A model generated the notes under the pieces. It had not been told where the DNA came from and did not search any database. It was given only the letters and a program-made list of their open reading frames with translations. A stretch of DNA of 64,000 bases from Megasphaera coli (GTDB lineage Bacteria; Bacillota; Negativicutes; Veillonellales; Megasphaeraceae): contig NZ_FMIY01000002.1 in the NCBI RefSeq assembly GCF_900095855.1, forward strand, positions 1,345,696 through 1,409,695, given 5' to 3'. The translations under genes were made by a program, and so were the position numbers. Shown one piece after another: positions 9,523 to 20,856 of the stretch (its first letter is position 1; each line of letters starts with the position of its first letter).

Positions 9523-9657
9523 TTAAGCGGAAAGCTTCTTTCTGCCTTTCATGCGGCGTTTTTTTAAAACCATACGACCGCCTTTTGTCTTCATTCTTTC
9601 ACGGAATCCGTGTGTTCTCTTTCTCCATAAATTATTAGGCTGAAAAGTCTGTTTCAA
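9523..9657 (-). CDS. rpmH: 50S ribosomal protein L34
   Basis: A 44-residue strongly basic protein reading [17 protein letters not shown] near its start and [16 protein letters not shown] at its end, diagnostic of L34. The start is TTG at 9657, eight bases after a GGAGG site. It is the first gene of the rpmH-rnpA-yidD-yidC-jag unit and has a consensus promoter 54 bases upstream. Its start codon lies within a near-perfect parS palindrome. Confidence 0.97.
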   Translation of the reverse strand: MKQTFQPNNLWRKRTHGFRERMKTKGGRMVLKKRRMKGRKKLSA

Positions 9658-9665
9658 GTGAAACA
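9650..9665. promoter_or_regulatory. parS-like site (15 of 16) over the rpmH start
   Basis: TGTTTCAAGTGAAACA differs from the perfect parS at 67-82 only at base 8 (A for C). It covers the rpmH ribosome-site-to-start region, so both coding and leader bases contribute. It could be a weaker ParB-binding site beside the origin; the match could also be partly constrained by coding sequence. Confidence 0.55.
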
Positions 9666-9710
9666 CCTCCTTTTGTGCAGAATATAATTAGCCCACACTA
9701 TAACAGTGTA

Positions 9711-9739
9711 ATTATACTCAATGCGTTCACTGCTGTCAA
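9711..9739 (-). promoter_or_regulatory. consensus housekeeping promoter of the rpmH operon
   Basis: On the minus strand TTGACA (9734-9739) is followed after 17 bases by TATAAT (9711-9716), a full sigma-70/A consensus. It reads into rpmH. Confidence 0.92.
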
Positions 9740-9758
9740 ACAAAAAACCGTTATATTC

Positions 9759-9941
9759 CGTTGTTTTAACAACGTATTTATATATTTACTGCCTATTCCA
9801 TTTACACCTGTTTTAGTGTAAACTGTGGATATGTAAAAAAGACTTATTAACAGGTTATCAACAATTGTTGATAACTTTGTTTTTTTCATGAATTTCGCCA
9901 AGTATCTTTTTGTCCCGATTTTTTTCATCGAGTTATAAACA
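9759..9941. other. oriC: origin region upstream of dnaA: DnaA boxes and palindrome
   Basis: This AT-rich gap holds candidate DnaA boxes: TGTGGATAT at 9824-9832 (one mismatch to the reverse of TTATCCACA), TTATTAACA at 9844-9852, an inverted pair TTATCAACA at 9855-9863 and TGTTGATAA at 9866-9874, and TTATAAACA at 9933-9941. A perfect 16-base palindrome CGTTGTTTTAACAACG is at 9759-9774. It resembles the upstream half of a bipartite Bacillus-type origin and would also allow DnaA to repress dnaA. Confidence 0.78.
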
Positions 9942-9984
9942 TTACGCCTGTAAAGGTATTTTGTCTTAAAAAGAAAGGAATGTT

Positions 9985-11472
9985 ATGGAAACGGTAGATA
10001 TAACGAATTTATGGATAGAAATGTTGGATCGTCTGAAACAAACCTTACCAATACAAATCTACAATACATGGATCGAAACATCTCTCATTCCCTATTCTTT
10101 TGAAGATGACGTATTTACCCTTGATACAACAAATCATTTTATATGTTCTTTTATATCAAAAAAGTATACGAATCTGTTGGAAAATACGGCTTCTTCTGTC
10201 ATTAACCGTCCCATCACGGTGCGTCTTATTCACAGTTCCGACAACCTTTCCGAAGAAAAATCTCCCAAGCCTGTCGTTTCCCATGACGATTCGGACAACA
10301 CGTACTATCTGCCCGAACCGGATCATACACCTGTCGTTGACGCCGCTTCGTATAGATCCTCTCCTGACCCGGCGGATTCCTTAATACCGGCTGTTTCCGT
10401 TTCAATAACGCCTGCTTCCCGCTTTGCCAAAACGGGCGCTTACACCTTAAACAGCGCTTATACCTTTGATACCTTTGTCATCGGCAACAGCAATCGCCTC
10501 GCCCATGCGGCAGCTTTAGCCATTGCTGAAGCGCCGGCGAAAAAATATAATCCCTTCTTTATTTACGGCGGCAGCGGCCTCGGCAAAACTCACTTAATGC
10601 ATGCCATCGGACACTATATATTAGAACATTTTCCTCATATGCGCCTTCGCTGTATTACAAGTGAAGATTTTGCAAACGAATTGATTCAATCCATCCAGGA
10701 TAAAAGTTCCGAAAGCTTCCGTCAGCGTTATAGAAACATAGATATTCTCCTCGTCGATGATATTCAATTTCTGGAAAGCAAAGAACATACGCAAGAAGAA
10801 TTTTTTCACACTTTCAACAAACTTTTAAAAGACCATAAACAAATGGTTTTTACGAGCGATCGCCCGCCGCAGGACATAAAGAAAATAGAGGATCGCCTCC
10901 GTTCCCGCTTTAAGGGCGGCACCGTCGTCAGTATAGAGCCTCCCGACTTGGAAACGCGAACGGCTATTCTTCGCAATCGCGCAAAAATGGAAAATATTCG
11001 GATTCAAAAGGAAGCTATTGACTACATTGCTTCCAATGTAAGCGAAAATATCCGCGAACTGGAAGGTGCTTTTATACGGGCACAAATGCAGGCTTCCGTA
11101 GAAAAATCACCTATTACGTTGGAACTGACACAGCGGGCGCTGAAAGAACTTGTTTCCGTAAAGAAAGAAAAAAAATATATTACCATCGACGAAATAACAA
11201 AAGTCGTCTGTACCTTCTATAAAGTAAAATACGAAGACCTGATGAGCAAGACAAAGACAAAAAATATTGCCTATCCGCGCCAAATAGCCATGTATTTATG
11301 CCGGGAACTGACGGACAATACATATCCTCATATCGGTACGGCTTTTAACGGCAGAGATCACACGACTGTCATGCACGCATGTACAAAAATATCAAATAAT
11401 ATAAAAAAAGATGAATCTTTTTTTCAGACAATAGAACAATTAAAGAATATGATCTTAAAGGTGGATAACTAA
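9985..11472 (+). CDS. dnaA: chromosomal replication initiator protein DnaA
   Basis: A 495-residue initiator ATPase that binds DnaA boxes and melts the origin. Domain I is at residues 1-85 (LWIEMLDRLKQTLP), domain II is a long poorly conserved linker to about 155, domain III has the Walker A GGSGLGKTHLMHAIGHY and Walker B LLVDDIQFL, and domain IV ends with the DNA-binding signature GRDHTTVMHACTKI. It is longer than the usual 445-460 residues because of the linker. The ATG follows AAAGGA. It opens the rightward replication gene cluster. Confidence 0.98.
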   Translation: METVDITNLWIEMLDRLKQTLPIQIYNTWIETSLIPYSFEDDVFTLDTTNHFICSFISKKYTNLLENTASSVINRPITVRLIHSSDNLSEEKSPKPVVSHDDSDNTYYLPEPDHTPVVDAASYRSSPDPADSLIPAVSVSITPASRFAKTGAYTLNSAYTFDTFVIGNSNRLAHAAALAIAEAPAKKYNPFFIYGGSGLGKTHLMHAIGHYILEHFPHMRLRCITSEDFANELIQSIQDKSSESFRQRYRNIDILLVDDIQFLESKEHTQEEFFHTFNKLLKDHKQMVFTSDRPPQDIKKIEDRLRSRFKGGTVVSIEPPDLETRTAILRNRAKMENIRIQKEAIDYIASNVSENIRELEGAFIRAQMQASVEKSPITLELTQRALKELVSVKKEKKYITIDEITKVVCTFYKVKYEDLMSKTKTKNIAYPRQIAMYLCRELTDNTYPHIGTAFNGRDHTTVMHACTKISNNIKKDESFFQTIEQLKNMILKVDN

Positions 11473-11695
11473 GAGAATAGGCTGTATACATACTGTTCTT
11501 ACTTTTTTATCTTTTTCCATATTGTCAGTTTGTGGATATCCAAATTTCGAATACCCACAGTTTATACACATCTATAAATCAGGCCTCTTTAATGAAAATC
11601 TCACTTTTTCACAAATTCACAATGCCTATTACTATTATTACTACTTAATTGAATTCCCAACTAATTTTATCATCATCTATAAAGGAGAATTTCCA
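11473..11695. other. oriC: dnaA-dnaN gap: DnaA boxes, AT-rich stretch and DnaA-trio-like run
   Basis: DnaA boxes are TGTGGATAT (11531-11539, one mismatch on the reverse strand) and TTATACACA (11562-11570, perfect TTATNCACA). Downstream, triplets CTA TTA CTA TTA TTA CTA CTT run from 11626 to 11646; the complementary strand reads 3'-GAT-AAT-GAT-AAT-AAT-GAT-GAA-5', the pattern of the DnaA-trio that DnaA engages to open the duplex. The stretch up to 11670 is AT-rich. This is the most likely unwinding site of the origin. Confidence 0.78.
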
Positions 11696-12811
11696 ATGAA
11701 ACTAAAATTTCAAAAATCCGATTTTAACCAAGGCTTACAGGCAGTACAAAAAGTAGCTCAAAACAAGAGCAATAATCTTTCCGGCGAAAACGGTCTTTTA
11801 ATAAAAGCCATGAACAATGTTATTGAGTTTCAAGCCAATGATTATGATATGGGGATTAAAATAATCGTTCCCGGCTTTATTGAAGAGGAAGGAGAAGTAT
11901 TTCTTTGGGATCCGTATCTCTTTGAGCTGGCAAGACGTCTTGACGGTGACGAAGTAATATTGACAAAAGGTGATTCCGATTCACAAATGACTATACAAGG
12001 CGGTAAACTGACGTATAAGTATATGACCATGAATGTAGAAGATTTCATGGAAGTGGAAGTAGTGGAACAAGGATATGCACAGTTTATTACAGACAGCATT
12101 ACCTTAAAAGAACTAATCGACAACACATCATATGCATGCGCTACTGAAACGTCCCGTCCCGTTTTTACAGGTACTTTTATGGATGTTACGGATAAAACCT
12201 TCTCCATGGTCGCTACAGATACACATCGGCTGGCATTAAAGACGGTTCTTTTGGAACAACCCGTATCCGATACGGTTCAGGCCATTGTTCCCGGACGTCT
12301 GCTTGCAGAAGTGTCGCGTCAGCTGCCTGTAGATATTCCCGTTGCCGTAAAAGTTATGGTCGTTCGCAACTACCTGGCTGTTCAATTCGGAGATGTCTAT
12401 ATGAAAACGCGTCTTCTGGAAGGAACTTTTCCCGATTATAAACGCGTTATTCCGACGGAATTTCAAAACAGCATAAGTGTAAACAGAAATATATTTACAC
12501 AAACTGTTGAACGCATTTCCATTGTTGCTAAAAATGCGCAATATAATGTTATTACTTTTGATATTAGAGACGGCCAAATAAAGATGACCAGTCAGGATCC
12601 GGATCATGGTGTCGTAGAAGATTCTGTGGACTGCGACTTGTTTGGTGAGGCTTTGAGCATTTCTTTCAACGGTAAATTTATTCTCGATTTATTGAAACAC
12701 TGCCACAGTGACGAAATTATTCTTAAATGTAAAGAAAACAGTCCTATGCTGGTACAGGATAAAGGTGTGGACAACTGTGTCTTTGTCGTAACCCCTATGC
12801 GGACTCGGTAA
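11696..12811 (+). CDS. dnaN: DNA polymerase III beta subunit (sliding clamp)
   Basis: A 371-residue clamp made of three repeated domains, which encircles DNA and tethers the polymerase. Family features include the N-terminal MKLKFQKSDFNQGLQAVQ, ATDTHRLALK and the C-terminal VVTPMRTR. The start at 11696 follows AAAGGAG by seven bases; reading further upstream would translate the origin DNA. It is followed by a yaaA remnant and recF. Confidence 0.97.
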   Translation: MKLKFQKSDFNQGLQAVQKVAQNKSNNLSGENGLLIKAMNNVIEFQANDYDMGIKIIVPGFIEEEGEVFLWDPYLFELARRLDGDEVILTKGDSDSQMTIQGGKLTYKYMTMNVEDFMEVEVVEQGYAQFITDSITLKELIDNTSYACATETSRPVFTGTFMDVTDKTFSMVATDTHRLALKTVLLEQPVSDTVQAIVPGRLLAEVSRQLPVDIPVAVKVMVVRNYLAVQFGDVYMKTRLLEGTFPDYKRVIPTEFQNSISVNRNIFTQTVERISIVAKNAQYNVITFDIRDGQIKMTSQDPDHGVVEDSVDCDLFGEALSISFNGKFILDLLKHCHSDEIILKCKENSPMLVQDKGVDNCVFVVTPMRTR

Positions 12812-12820
12812 GGAGTAACT

Positions 12821-12975
12821 ATGAAAGATATTGGTATCAAAACGGAAAAAATACAATTGAATCAATTTTTTAAATGGGCCGCTCTTGTGGAAATGCAAAG
12901 AGAAAACGGCTTTATCCCGGTGACGTTGTTACTCTCAAGGGGAACGGCACATATCGTGTTGTCGGAGAGGTATAA
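12821..12975 (+). pseudogene. yaaA: decayed S4-domain protein YaaA/RlbA
   Basis: At the usual dnaN-yaaA-recF position an ATG with an AAGGAG site opens a frame reading MKDIGIKTEKIQLNQFFKWAALV, which matches the start of the ~71-residue YaaA family. The expected C terminus, KRLYPGDVVTLKGNGTYRVV, is present but in the +2 frame (about 12893-12975, stop TAA abutting the recF ATG). The middle, which forms the RNA-binding core of the S4 fold (about 20-25 residues), is missing. The ATG frame itself runs on to a TGA at 12977-12979 as a 52-residue product. A deletion with frameshift is the simplest reading. Confidence 0.8.
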
Positions 12976-14079
12976 ATGATAATTACCCGTCTTCGCCTGC
13001 AGGGGTTTAGAAACTATGAACATGCCGATATAACCTTTCCGCCGGCCATCGTCGTACTTTACGGAAATAACGGAGAAGGGAAGACAAATTTACTTGAATC
13101 CTTATACACGGGCTGCATGGGCAGGTCCTATAGGGGTGCTGCCGATACGGATATGCTGCGGCAATGTGATGAGAAAGGCAGCGTTATCATTAATTTTTTC
13201 AGAAATAATGTGGAGCAGCAGGTCAAAATTATTTTATCCCGTTCCGAAAAGAAGAGCACGTATATTAACGAGACGAAGGTAAAGATTCGTGAGCTTTTCG
13301 GTACCTTGCAGGAAGTCCTGTTTTCACCGGATGATATTCAGCTCATTAAGGGAAATCCGTCCTTGCGGCGCCGTTTTATGGATATGGAAATAAGCCAGGT
13401 CAGTCCGTCTTATTATAAAACTCTCCTTCAGTATAACAGGGTTGTAACGCAACGGAACTTATTGCTTAAGAAAATGAAGTACGAAGGTTCTTTATCTCTG
13501 GAAGAATGGGATAGACAAATTGCTTTTTTTGCGGCGGAAATTGTAAAGAAACGATTGGAGTCATTACAAAAAATAAATTTTATGGCTCATGTCATTTATA
13601 AGAGGCTTACAGGAGGGAAAGACAGTCTTTCTTTGGCATATGTACAGCCTTATGAAAAAAAAGGAGAAGACTTTGATGATAAAATAAATCCTGATCGCTA
13701 TTATCAGCTCTTACAGAATAATCTGAAAAACGACATTTATAGGGCGTCCACATCTATCGGGCCTCATCGGGACGATTTATTTTTCAATTCTTCCATAGGT
13801 TCGCTGAAACGATTCGGCTCACAAGGACAACAGCGGACGGCCGTCCTGGCCTTGAAAATGGCCGAACTGGAGTTTGTAAAATCCGAGCAGGGAGAATACC
13901 CGGTTCTCTTGTTGGACGATGTCATGAGCGAGCTCGATGAAGAGAGAAGAAATGCCTTGCTCGACTTCGTACATGCACGCATACAAACTTTTATTACAAC
14001 CACCGACGCGTACCTTTTTCAAAATGAAAAAGAATGTTCCCTGTTTAAGGTCATGGACGGAACTTTGACTTATGAATAA
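12976..14079 (+). CDS. recF: DNA replication and repair protein RecF
   Basis: A 367-residue SMC-like ATPase that binds single-strand gaps and directs RecA loading with RecO and RecR. Walker A is GNNGEGKTNLLES (about residues 30-42), the ABC signature is FGSQGQQRTAVLALK, and Walker B is PVLLLDDVMSELDEERR. It starts directly after the yaaA remnant and overlaps the next gene by eight bases. Confidence 0.96.
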   Translation: MIITRLRLQGFRNYEHADITFPPAIVVLYGNNGEGKTNLLESLYTGCMGRSYRGAADTDMLRQCDEKGSVIINFFRNNVEQQVKIILSRSEKKSTYINETKVKIRELFGTLQEVLFSPDDIQLIKGNPSLRRRFMDMEISQVSPSYYKTLLQYNRVVTQRNLLLKKMKYEGSLSLEEWDRQIAFFAAEIVKKRLESLQKINFMAHVIYKRLTGGKDSLSLAYVQPYEKKGEDFDDKINPDRYYQLLQNNLKNDIYRASTSIGPHRDDLFFNSSIGSLKRFGSQGQQRTAVLALKMAELEFVKSEQGEYPVLLLDDVMSELDEERRNALLDFVHARIQTFITTTDAYLFQNEKECSLFKVMDGTLTYE

Positions 14080-14925
14080 TAAAGAATCTCTGCAAAAAGC
14101 AGGTACCTTTGTACAGGATGTACTGAAAAAGAATAATCTCTTACAGCCTTATAATCTCTACACGTTAAAGATTAAATGGCCCTGTCTTATGGGAGAAAAA
14201 ATAGGCCGGTATTCATATATAAAGGAGATCCGTGACGGCATTATTACCATAGGCGTTTTAAATTCCGTATGGCTTAGTCAGCTTTTTATGTATAAGCGGC
14301 AAATCGAAGAAAGGCTTAATTCCTACTTAGGCGAAGCTTATGTTAAGGATATACGTTTTGTCAGTATCGGAAAAAAGCCTGTTAGGCAAAAAGCGTTTCT
14401 GTATGAAAGGGAAGAAAATATATTCGTTAACCTGTCCGCGGTTGCTCTTGATAAAAAAACTGTTGATGCTGTGAAAGAGAAGATAAAGGATTTTCCTGAA
14501 TCATTGAGGGAAAAATTGTTTAAACTGCATATAGCACGAGAGCGCAAAAAAATAATTTTAACGGGACACGGGTTTCGGCCGTGTCCCCGTTGCGGCAGAT
14601 GGCTGAAAAAAACGGAAAAATGTTTATTTTGTCAGCTTGAGCGGGACCATGGAAAGAAAATAAAATTGACTGCCTTATTACAGGAAATGCCCTGGCTTAC
14701 GTGGGAAGATATAATAAAAGAGTACGGTCGGGACGAATGGACGGAAGAAATATATAATGACGTGCGGCGGAATTATATTTACAGACTTATTGAAAAGGTA
14801 TATCACCAAGCGGATACAGCGGAAGATGACCTTTTTTTGGCCGTCTTGATTACGCAGAAAAAACCGACGGATTTGACGGATTCTTTTATTATTAATATAG
14901 TCAATAAGTATAGGAGAAAGACATA

Positions 14926-14926
<1 letters not shown>
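14072..14926 (+). CDS. DciA-like (DUF721) protein with C-terminal zinc ribbon
   Basis: A 284-residue protein. Residues about 1-100 match DUF721/DciA (WPCLMGEKIGRYSY, GIITIGVLNSVWLSQL), the family containing the ancestral replicative helicase loader of many bacteria. A later segment holds two CxxC pairs, CPRCGRW and CLFCQ (about residues 169-190), a likely zinc ribbon, then a helical tail. Position after recF and before gyrB supports a role in replication. In Firmicutes that use DnaB/DnaI loaders the job of DUF721 proteins is unclear, so the helicase-loading role is inference. Confidence 0.72.
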
Positions 14927-17182
<2,256 letters not shown>

Positions 17183-17199
17183 TCGTAAGGAGTGGTACT

Positions 17200-18366
17200 A
17201 TGCCAGCATTAGCTGAACGCACGAAAATTTTTAAAGATCCCGTCATTGCTCATATGTCGGTTCTTTCCGATAAATACGGTGCCGTTAATTTGTCCGCCGG
17301 TTTTCCCGATTTCCCGCCGCCCCGGCAAATTACGGAACGCCTGAAAACAGTTGCCGACAAGGGACCTCATCAATACAGTCTGGATGCAGGCGCAGAAAAT
17401 TTCAGACAGGCTTTGGCGGAATACCGTTTTAAATTTACAGGCCGCAAGCCGGATATAGATAAGGAAATCATTGCTACCTGCGGCGGAACGGAAGCCCTTT
17501 TTTCAGCTATTTTTACCATTATTAACCCGGGCGACGGAGTCATTATCTTTTCACCCTATTACGACGCTTATGAGACGGATGTTCTTCTGGCCGGCGGTGA
17601 ACCCGTCTTCGTTTCCCTCCGCGGCGACGAGTTTACCTTTGATCCGGACGAATTGGAAGAGGCCTTTAAGCAAAGGCCCAAGGCCGTCCTTCTCTGCGAT
17701 CCGTCCAACCCGTGCGGTAAAGTATTTTCCCTCGAAGAGTTGTCGTATATTGCCGAACTGATGCGTAAATACGATACCTTCGCCATTGTGGACGAGGTGT
17801 ATGCCCATATTATTTATAAGCCCTTTACGTACACGTATTTTTCCGAATTGCCCGGTATGCATGAGCGCACCGTTTGCGTCGGGTCCCTGTCCAAGACTTT
17901 TTCCATTACAGGCTGGCGTGTCGGCTATATTATAGGTGCGGCACATATTGTGGGAGAAATAAAAAAACTTCATGCTTATTTGACCGTCAGCACGGCAAGC
18001 CCTTTGCAGGAAGCGGCCGTTGCAGGACTTCGCTTTGATCGTCAGTACTACGAAGAGCTGACGGAGCTTTATGCGAAAAAAAGAGACATTCTCATGGGCG
18101 GTCTTGATGATCTCCGTATTGCTCATACCATTCCGCAGGGTGCCTTTTACCTTCTTCTTGACATTTCCGAATACGGGTATACAAGTGATAAGGTTTTTTG
18201 CGAGGATCTTGTTTGCAAAGTGGGTGTCGGTGCCGTTCCGGGCTCCGTATTTTTTGCCGAAGACGTGCAAAAATATATTCGCCTTCACTTTGCCGTCAAT
18301 GATGAAACGCTGTATAATGCCCTGAACCGGCTGGAGTCAATGAGAGAAAAAATGACACGGACGTAA
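17200..18366 (+). CDS. PLP-dependent class I/II aminotransferase
   Basis: A 388-residue fold-type I aminotransferase. The PLP lysine is in SLSKTFSITGWRVGY (about residue 232), with DPSNPCGKVF and VDEVYAH contributing to cofactor binding. The sequence is closest in feel to methionine/kynurenine/glutamine aminotransferases (AGFPDFPPP near the start). Substrate is not decidable from the sequence. It follows gyrB by 17 bases and may be co-transcribed. Confidence 0.9.
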   Translation: MPALAERTKIFKDPVIAHMSVLSDKYGAVNLSAGFPDFPPPRQITERLKTVADKGPHQYSLDAGAENFRQALAEYRFKFTGRKPDIDKEIIATCGGTEALFSAIFTIINPGDGVIIFSPYYDAYETDVLLAGGEPVFVSLRGDEFTFDPDELEEAFKQRPKAVLLCDPSNPCGKVFSLEELSYIAELMRKYDTFAIVDEVYAHIIYKPFTYTYFSELPGMHERTVCVGSLSKTFSITGWRVGYIIGAAHIVGEIKKLHAYLTVSTASPLQEAAVAGLRFDRQYYEELTELYAKKRDILMGGLDDLRIAHTIPQGAFYLLLDISEYGYTSDKVFCEDLVCKVGVGAVPGSVFFAEDVQKYIRLHFAVNDETLYNALNRLESMREKMTRT

Positions 18367-18391
18367 TTTCAATAAGGAGAAGTGATTATTC

Positions 18392-19750
18392 TTGGATGTT
18401 TCCTTAGCGAAGCAGTTTCTCGTAATTTTGCTGCTCACCGTAGGCAACGGTATTTTTTCCATGCTTGAAATGTCTATCGTCAGCAGTCATCAATCCCGTT
18501 TGGAAGCGATGGCCGAAGAGGGAAACAAGTCTGCTGCCGTCGTCTTGAAACTGCGCGAGAATCCGAATAAAATGTTTTCCACCGTCCAATTCGGTATGAC
18601 GCTGGTCAGCTTGCTGACCGGTGTTTACGGCGGTACGGAAATGGCCGGCCCTATGTCCGAATATGTGGCCCTCATTCCGGAACTCAAGCCGTATGCGTAC
18701 ACCGTCAGTTTGACAGCCATTGTAGTCGCCATTACGTATTTGACGCTCGTTCTCGGCGAGTTGGTTCCCAAGCGCATTGCGATCGACAGCCCGGAGAAAA
18801 TCGCCTGCTTTCTGGCCGGCCCTATGCTTCTCTTTTCCAAGCTCTGTACGCCCCTTGTCGGGATTCTTTCCGCGTCGACGGCTTTCGTAACCAAACTCAT
18901 CGGCGCCAATAACCCCGAAGTTCAGCCCGTTACGGCCGATGAAATTCGGCTTCTTTTGGAGCAGGGCGCCGAATTGGGTGCCTTCGGCAAGGAAGAACCG
19001 AAGCTGGTGGAGCGCGTGTTTCGTCTTTCCGATATGGATGCCGGTGATATTATGACGAACCGCACGCAAATAGACTGGATTGATTTGGAAGACGACGAAA
19101 GTCGTATCATGAAGGCTCTCGTTTCTTTTCATCACGTCAATATTCCCGTCTGCCGCGGTTCCATTGACGAATTCGTCGGTATTGTATCCCTCAACAAGGT
19201 ATTCACGCAGTATTATAAGGCCGTAACCTCGGGCCGCCATGTTTCCATTCGCTCACTCCTGGAACATTCCTGTCGTCGTCCCGAATACATTCCCGAATCC
19301 ATGGACATTATGAAAGTAGTCCATATCTTTCAGGAAAAAGGCATACATGAGGCCGCTGTCCTTGATGAGTACGGCAATTTAAGCGGGATCCTGTCGGTAC
19401 ATGATATTTTGGAAAAATTGGTCGGTATCATGCCTGTCGGTGAAGAAGAAAAGGCGGAGGAAGCTAATAAAATCGTACAGCGCGGCCTGAATGAATGGCT
19501 TGTAGACGGTCTCGTGTCCATAGAAGAATTTAAGGATTTCTTTCAGATTGACGACGATTTGCCGGAAGAAGATGAAGACCTCTATAAGACTCTCGGCGGT
19601 CTTGTAACCTACGGTGTCGGTCGTATTCCGCGAGAGCTGGATATCTATAAGTGGAAAAATTTTACCTTTGAAGTCATCGATATGGATAATCTCCGTGTCG
19701 ATAAAATCCTTATAAAAAGAGGAGAAGAAAAAGAGACGCAAGAAGAGTGA
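18392..19750 (+). CDS. CNNM/CorC (HlyC) family membrane protein with CBS pair
   Basis: A 452-residue protein: four predicted membrane segments of a DUF21/CNNM domain (1-200, with LGELVPKRIAI), two CBS domains (about 215-340, including MTNRTQIDWIDL and GNLSGILSVHDILEKLVG) and a C-terminal CorC_HlyC domain. Such proteins are linked to magnesium or cobalt export; the old name hemolysin is misleading. The TTG start at 18392 follows AAGGAG. It ends the rightward operon at a terminator. Confidence 0.9.
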   Translation: MDVSLAKQFLVILLLTVGNGIFSMLEMSIVSSHQSRLEAMAEEGNKSAAVVLKLRENPNKMFSTVQFGMTLVSLLTGVYGGTEMAGPMSEYVALIPELKPYAYTVSLTAIVVAITYLTLVLGELVPKRIAIDSPEKIACFLAGPMLLFSKLCTPLVGILSASTAFVTKLIGANNPEVQPVTADEIRLLLEQGAELGAFGKEEPKLVERVFRLSDMDAGDIMTNRTQIDWIDLEDDESRIMKALVSFHHVNIPVCRGSIDEFVGIVSLNKVFTQYYKAVTSGRHVSIRSLLEHSCRRPEYIPESMDIMKVVHIFQEKGIHEAAVLDEYGNLSGILSVHDILEKLVGIMPVGEEEKAEEANKIVQRGLNEWLVDGLVSIEEFKDFFQIDDDLPEEDEDLYKTLGGLVTYGVGRIPRELDIYKWKNFTFEVIDMDNLRVDKILIKRGEEKETQEE

Positions 19751-19784
19751 AAACCCGGTACGGATTCAACCTGTACCGGGTTTT
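19751..19784. terminator. bidirectional intrinsic terminator
   Basis: AAACCCGGTAC and GTACCGGGTTT form an 11-bp stem, A-rich on the left and T-rich on the right, between the convergent CNNM gene and gpsA. Confidence 0.9.
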
Positions 19785-19792
19785 ACATATCC

Positions 19793-20752
19793 TTATTCAT
19801 CTTTTACGGAACGGAGGAAGAGAGTTTCCAAGCATTTCCTCGGATCCTTGTGGTCGTGCGTTATGTCATAGACAGTACGGCTGATGGGAAGCTCAACGCC
19901 GTATTTTCGGGAAAGCGCAATAAGGGCTTCGGCCGTATAAACGCCTTCGGCCAGCTTGGAGAACGGTGCATGCGTAATGAAATTTTCGCCGAAACGGCGG
20001 TTATTGCTGTATGCCGAGAAGAGCGTCGCTTCGTAATCGCCCAAATGAGAGAGGCCATAGACCGTCATCTTACAGCCGCCCATGGCTTCGATAAGGCGGG
20101 ACAGCTCGCTGGTTCCCCGTGCCATGAGTGCCCCTTTCAGGCTGCCGTAGCCGAGGCCGTCAAGCATGCCTGCAGCAATACCCATAACATTTTTTGCGGC
20201 CGCGCCGATTTCCGTGCCCAAGAGGTCACGGCCGTAGTAGAAACGGATGAGCGGGCTCGTCAATTGCTTTACGAGTAACCTCGTCAGTTCTATGTTATCC
20301 GACGCTATGACCATACAGTTGGGCAGACCCCGAATAAAATCCTGCACGTGGCCCGGTCCGACCCAGACGGCGAGAGGAACGTCACTGCCGAGCTCTTCCC
20401 GTCCTACGGCGGTCAGTGTTTGGCCTGTGCCTATTTCGAGCCCTTTCATGCAGAGGAGAAGGGGCTTTTTTCTTATGGCTTTATAACTGTTCAGTTGCCT
20501 TGCCAGACTGCGAAATTCCTGAGCCTTAATGGAAATGACGCACATATCTGCCGTTTTTACGGCCCGAGCCAGGTCGCTTGTGAGCGTAACTTCAGGCGGC
20601 AGCGTCAGGTAATCGTTTTGCCGTGTTTTTTTGAGGCGTTTTAAATTAGCCGACGACTCACGACCCCACAAGGTGACGACATGACCGATATGATTGGCGT
20701 ACCAGCTGTGAAAACTCCCCCAGCGGCCGCAGCCTAAAACGGAAATATTCAT
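19793..20752 (-). CDS. gpsA: NAD(P)H-dependent glycerol-3-phosphate dehydrogenase
   Basis: A 319-residue enzyme reducing dihydroxyacetone phosphate to sn-glycerol 3-phosphate for phospholipid synthesis. The Rossmann motif is VLGCGRWGSFHSWY at the N terminus, and the catalytic-domain signature is GTEIGAAAKNVMGIAAGMLDG with the conserved Lys. It is monocistronic on the minus strand. Confidence 0.95.
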   Translation of the reverse strand: MNISVLGCGRWGSFHSWYANHIGHVVTLWGRESSANLKRLKKTRQNDYLTLPPEVTLTSDLARAVKTADMCVISIKAQEFRSLARQLNSYKAIRKKPLLLCMKGLEIGTGQTLTAVGREELGSDVPLAVWVGPGHVQDFIRGLPNCMVIASDNIELTRLLVKQLTSPLIRFYYGRDLLGTEIGAAAKNVMGIAAGMLDGLGYGSLKGALMARGTSELSRLIEAMGGCKMTVYGLSHLGDYEATLFSAYSNNRRFGENFITHAPFSKLAEGVYTAEALIALSRKYGVELPISRTVYDITHDHKDPRKCLETLFLRSVKDE

Positions 20753-20816
20753 ATCCTTTAATTCCTCTCATCCAACATATAGTAGTTTTATTATAACATA
20801 AGGGGCAGGCCCGCAA

Positions 20817-20842
20817 AAAAACGCCCGATGAAAGGGCGTTTT
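20817..20842 (-). terminator. intrinsic terminator after isocitrate dehydrogenase gene
   Basis: On the minus strand AAAACGCCC pairs with GGGCGTTTT and is followed by a T-run (complement of the A-run at 20815-20821). It closes the citrate synthase/isocitrate dehydrogenase unit. Confidence 0.88.
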
Positions 20843-20856
20843 CAGTGATCCTGTAC

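Noticed and set aside
9698..9928. A 76-residue minus-strand frame in the origin
   Set aside because: It covers DnaA boxes and the rpmH promoter, has no ribosome site and no family resemblance.
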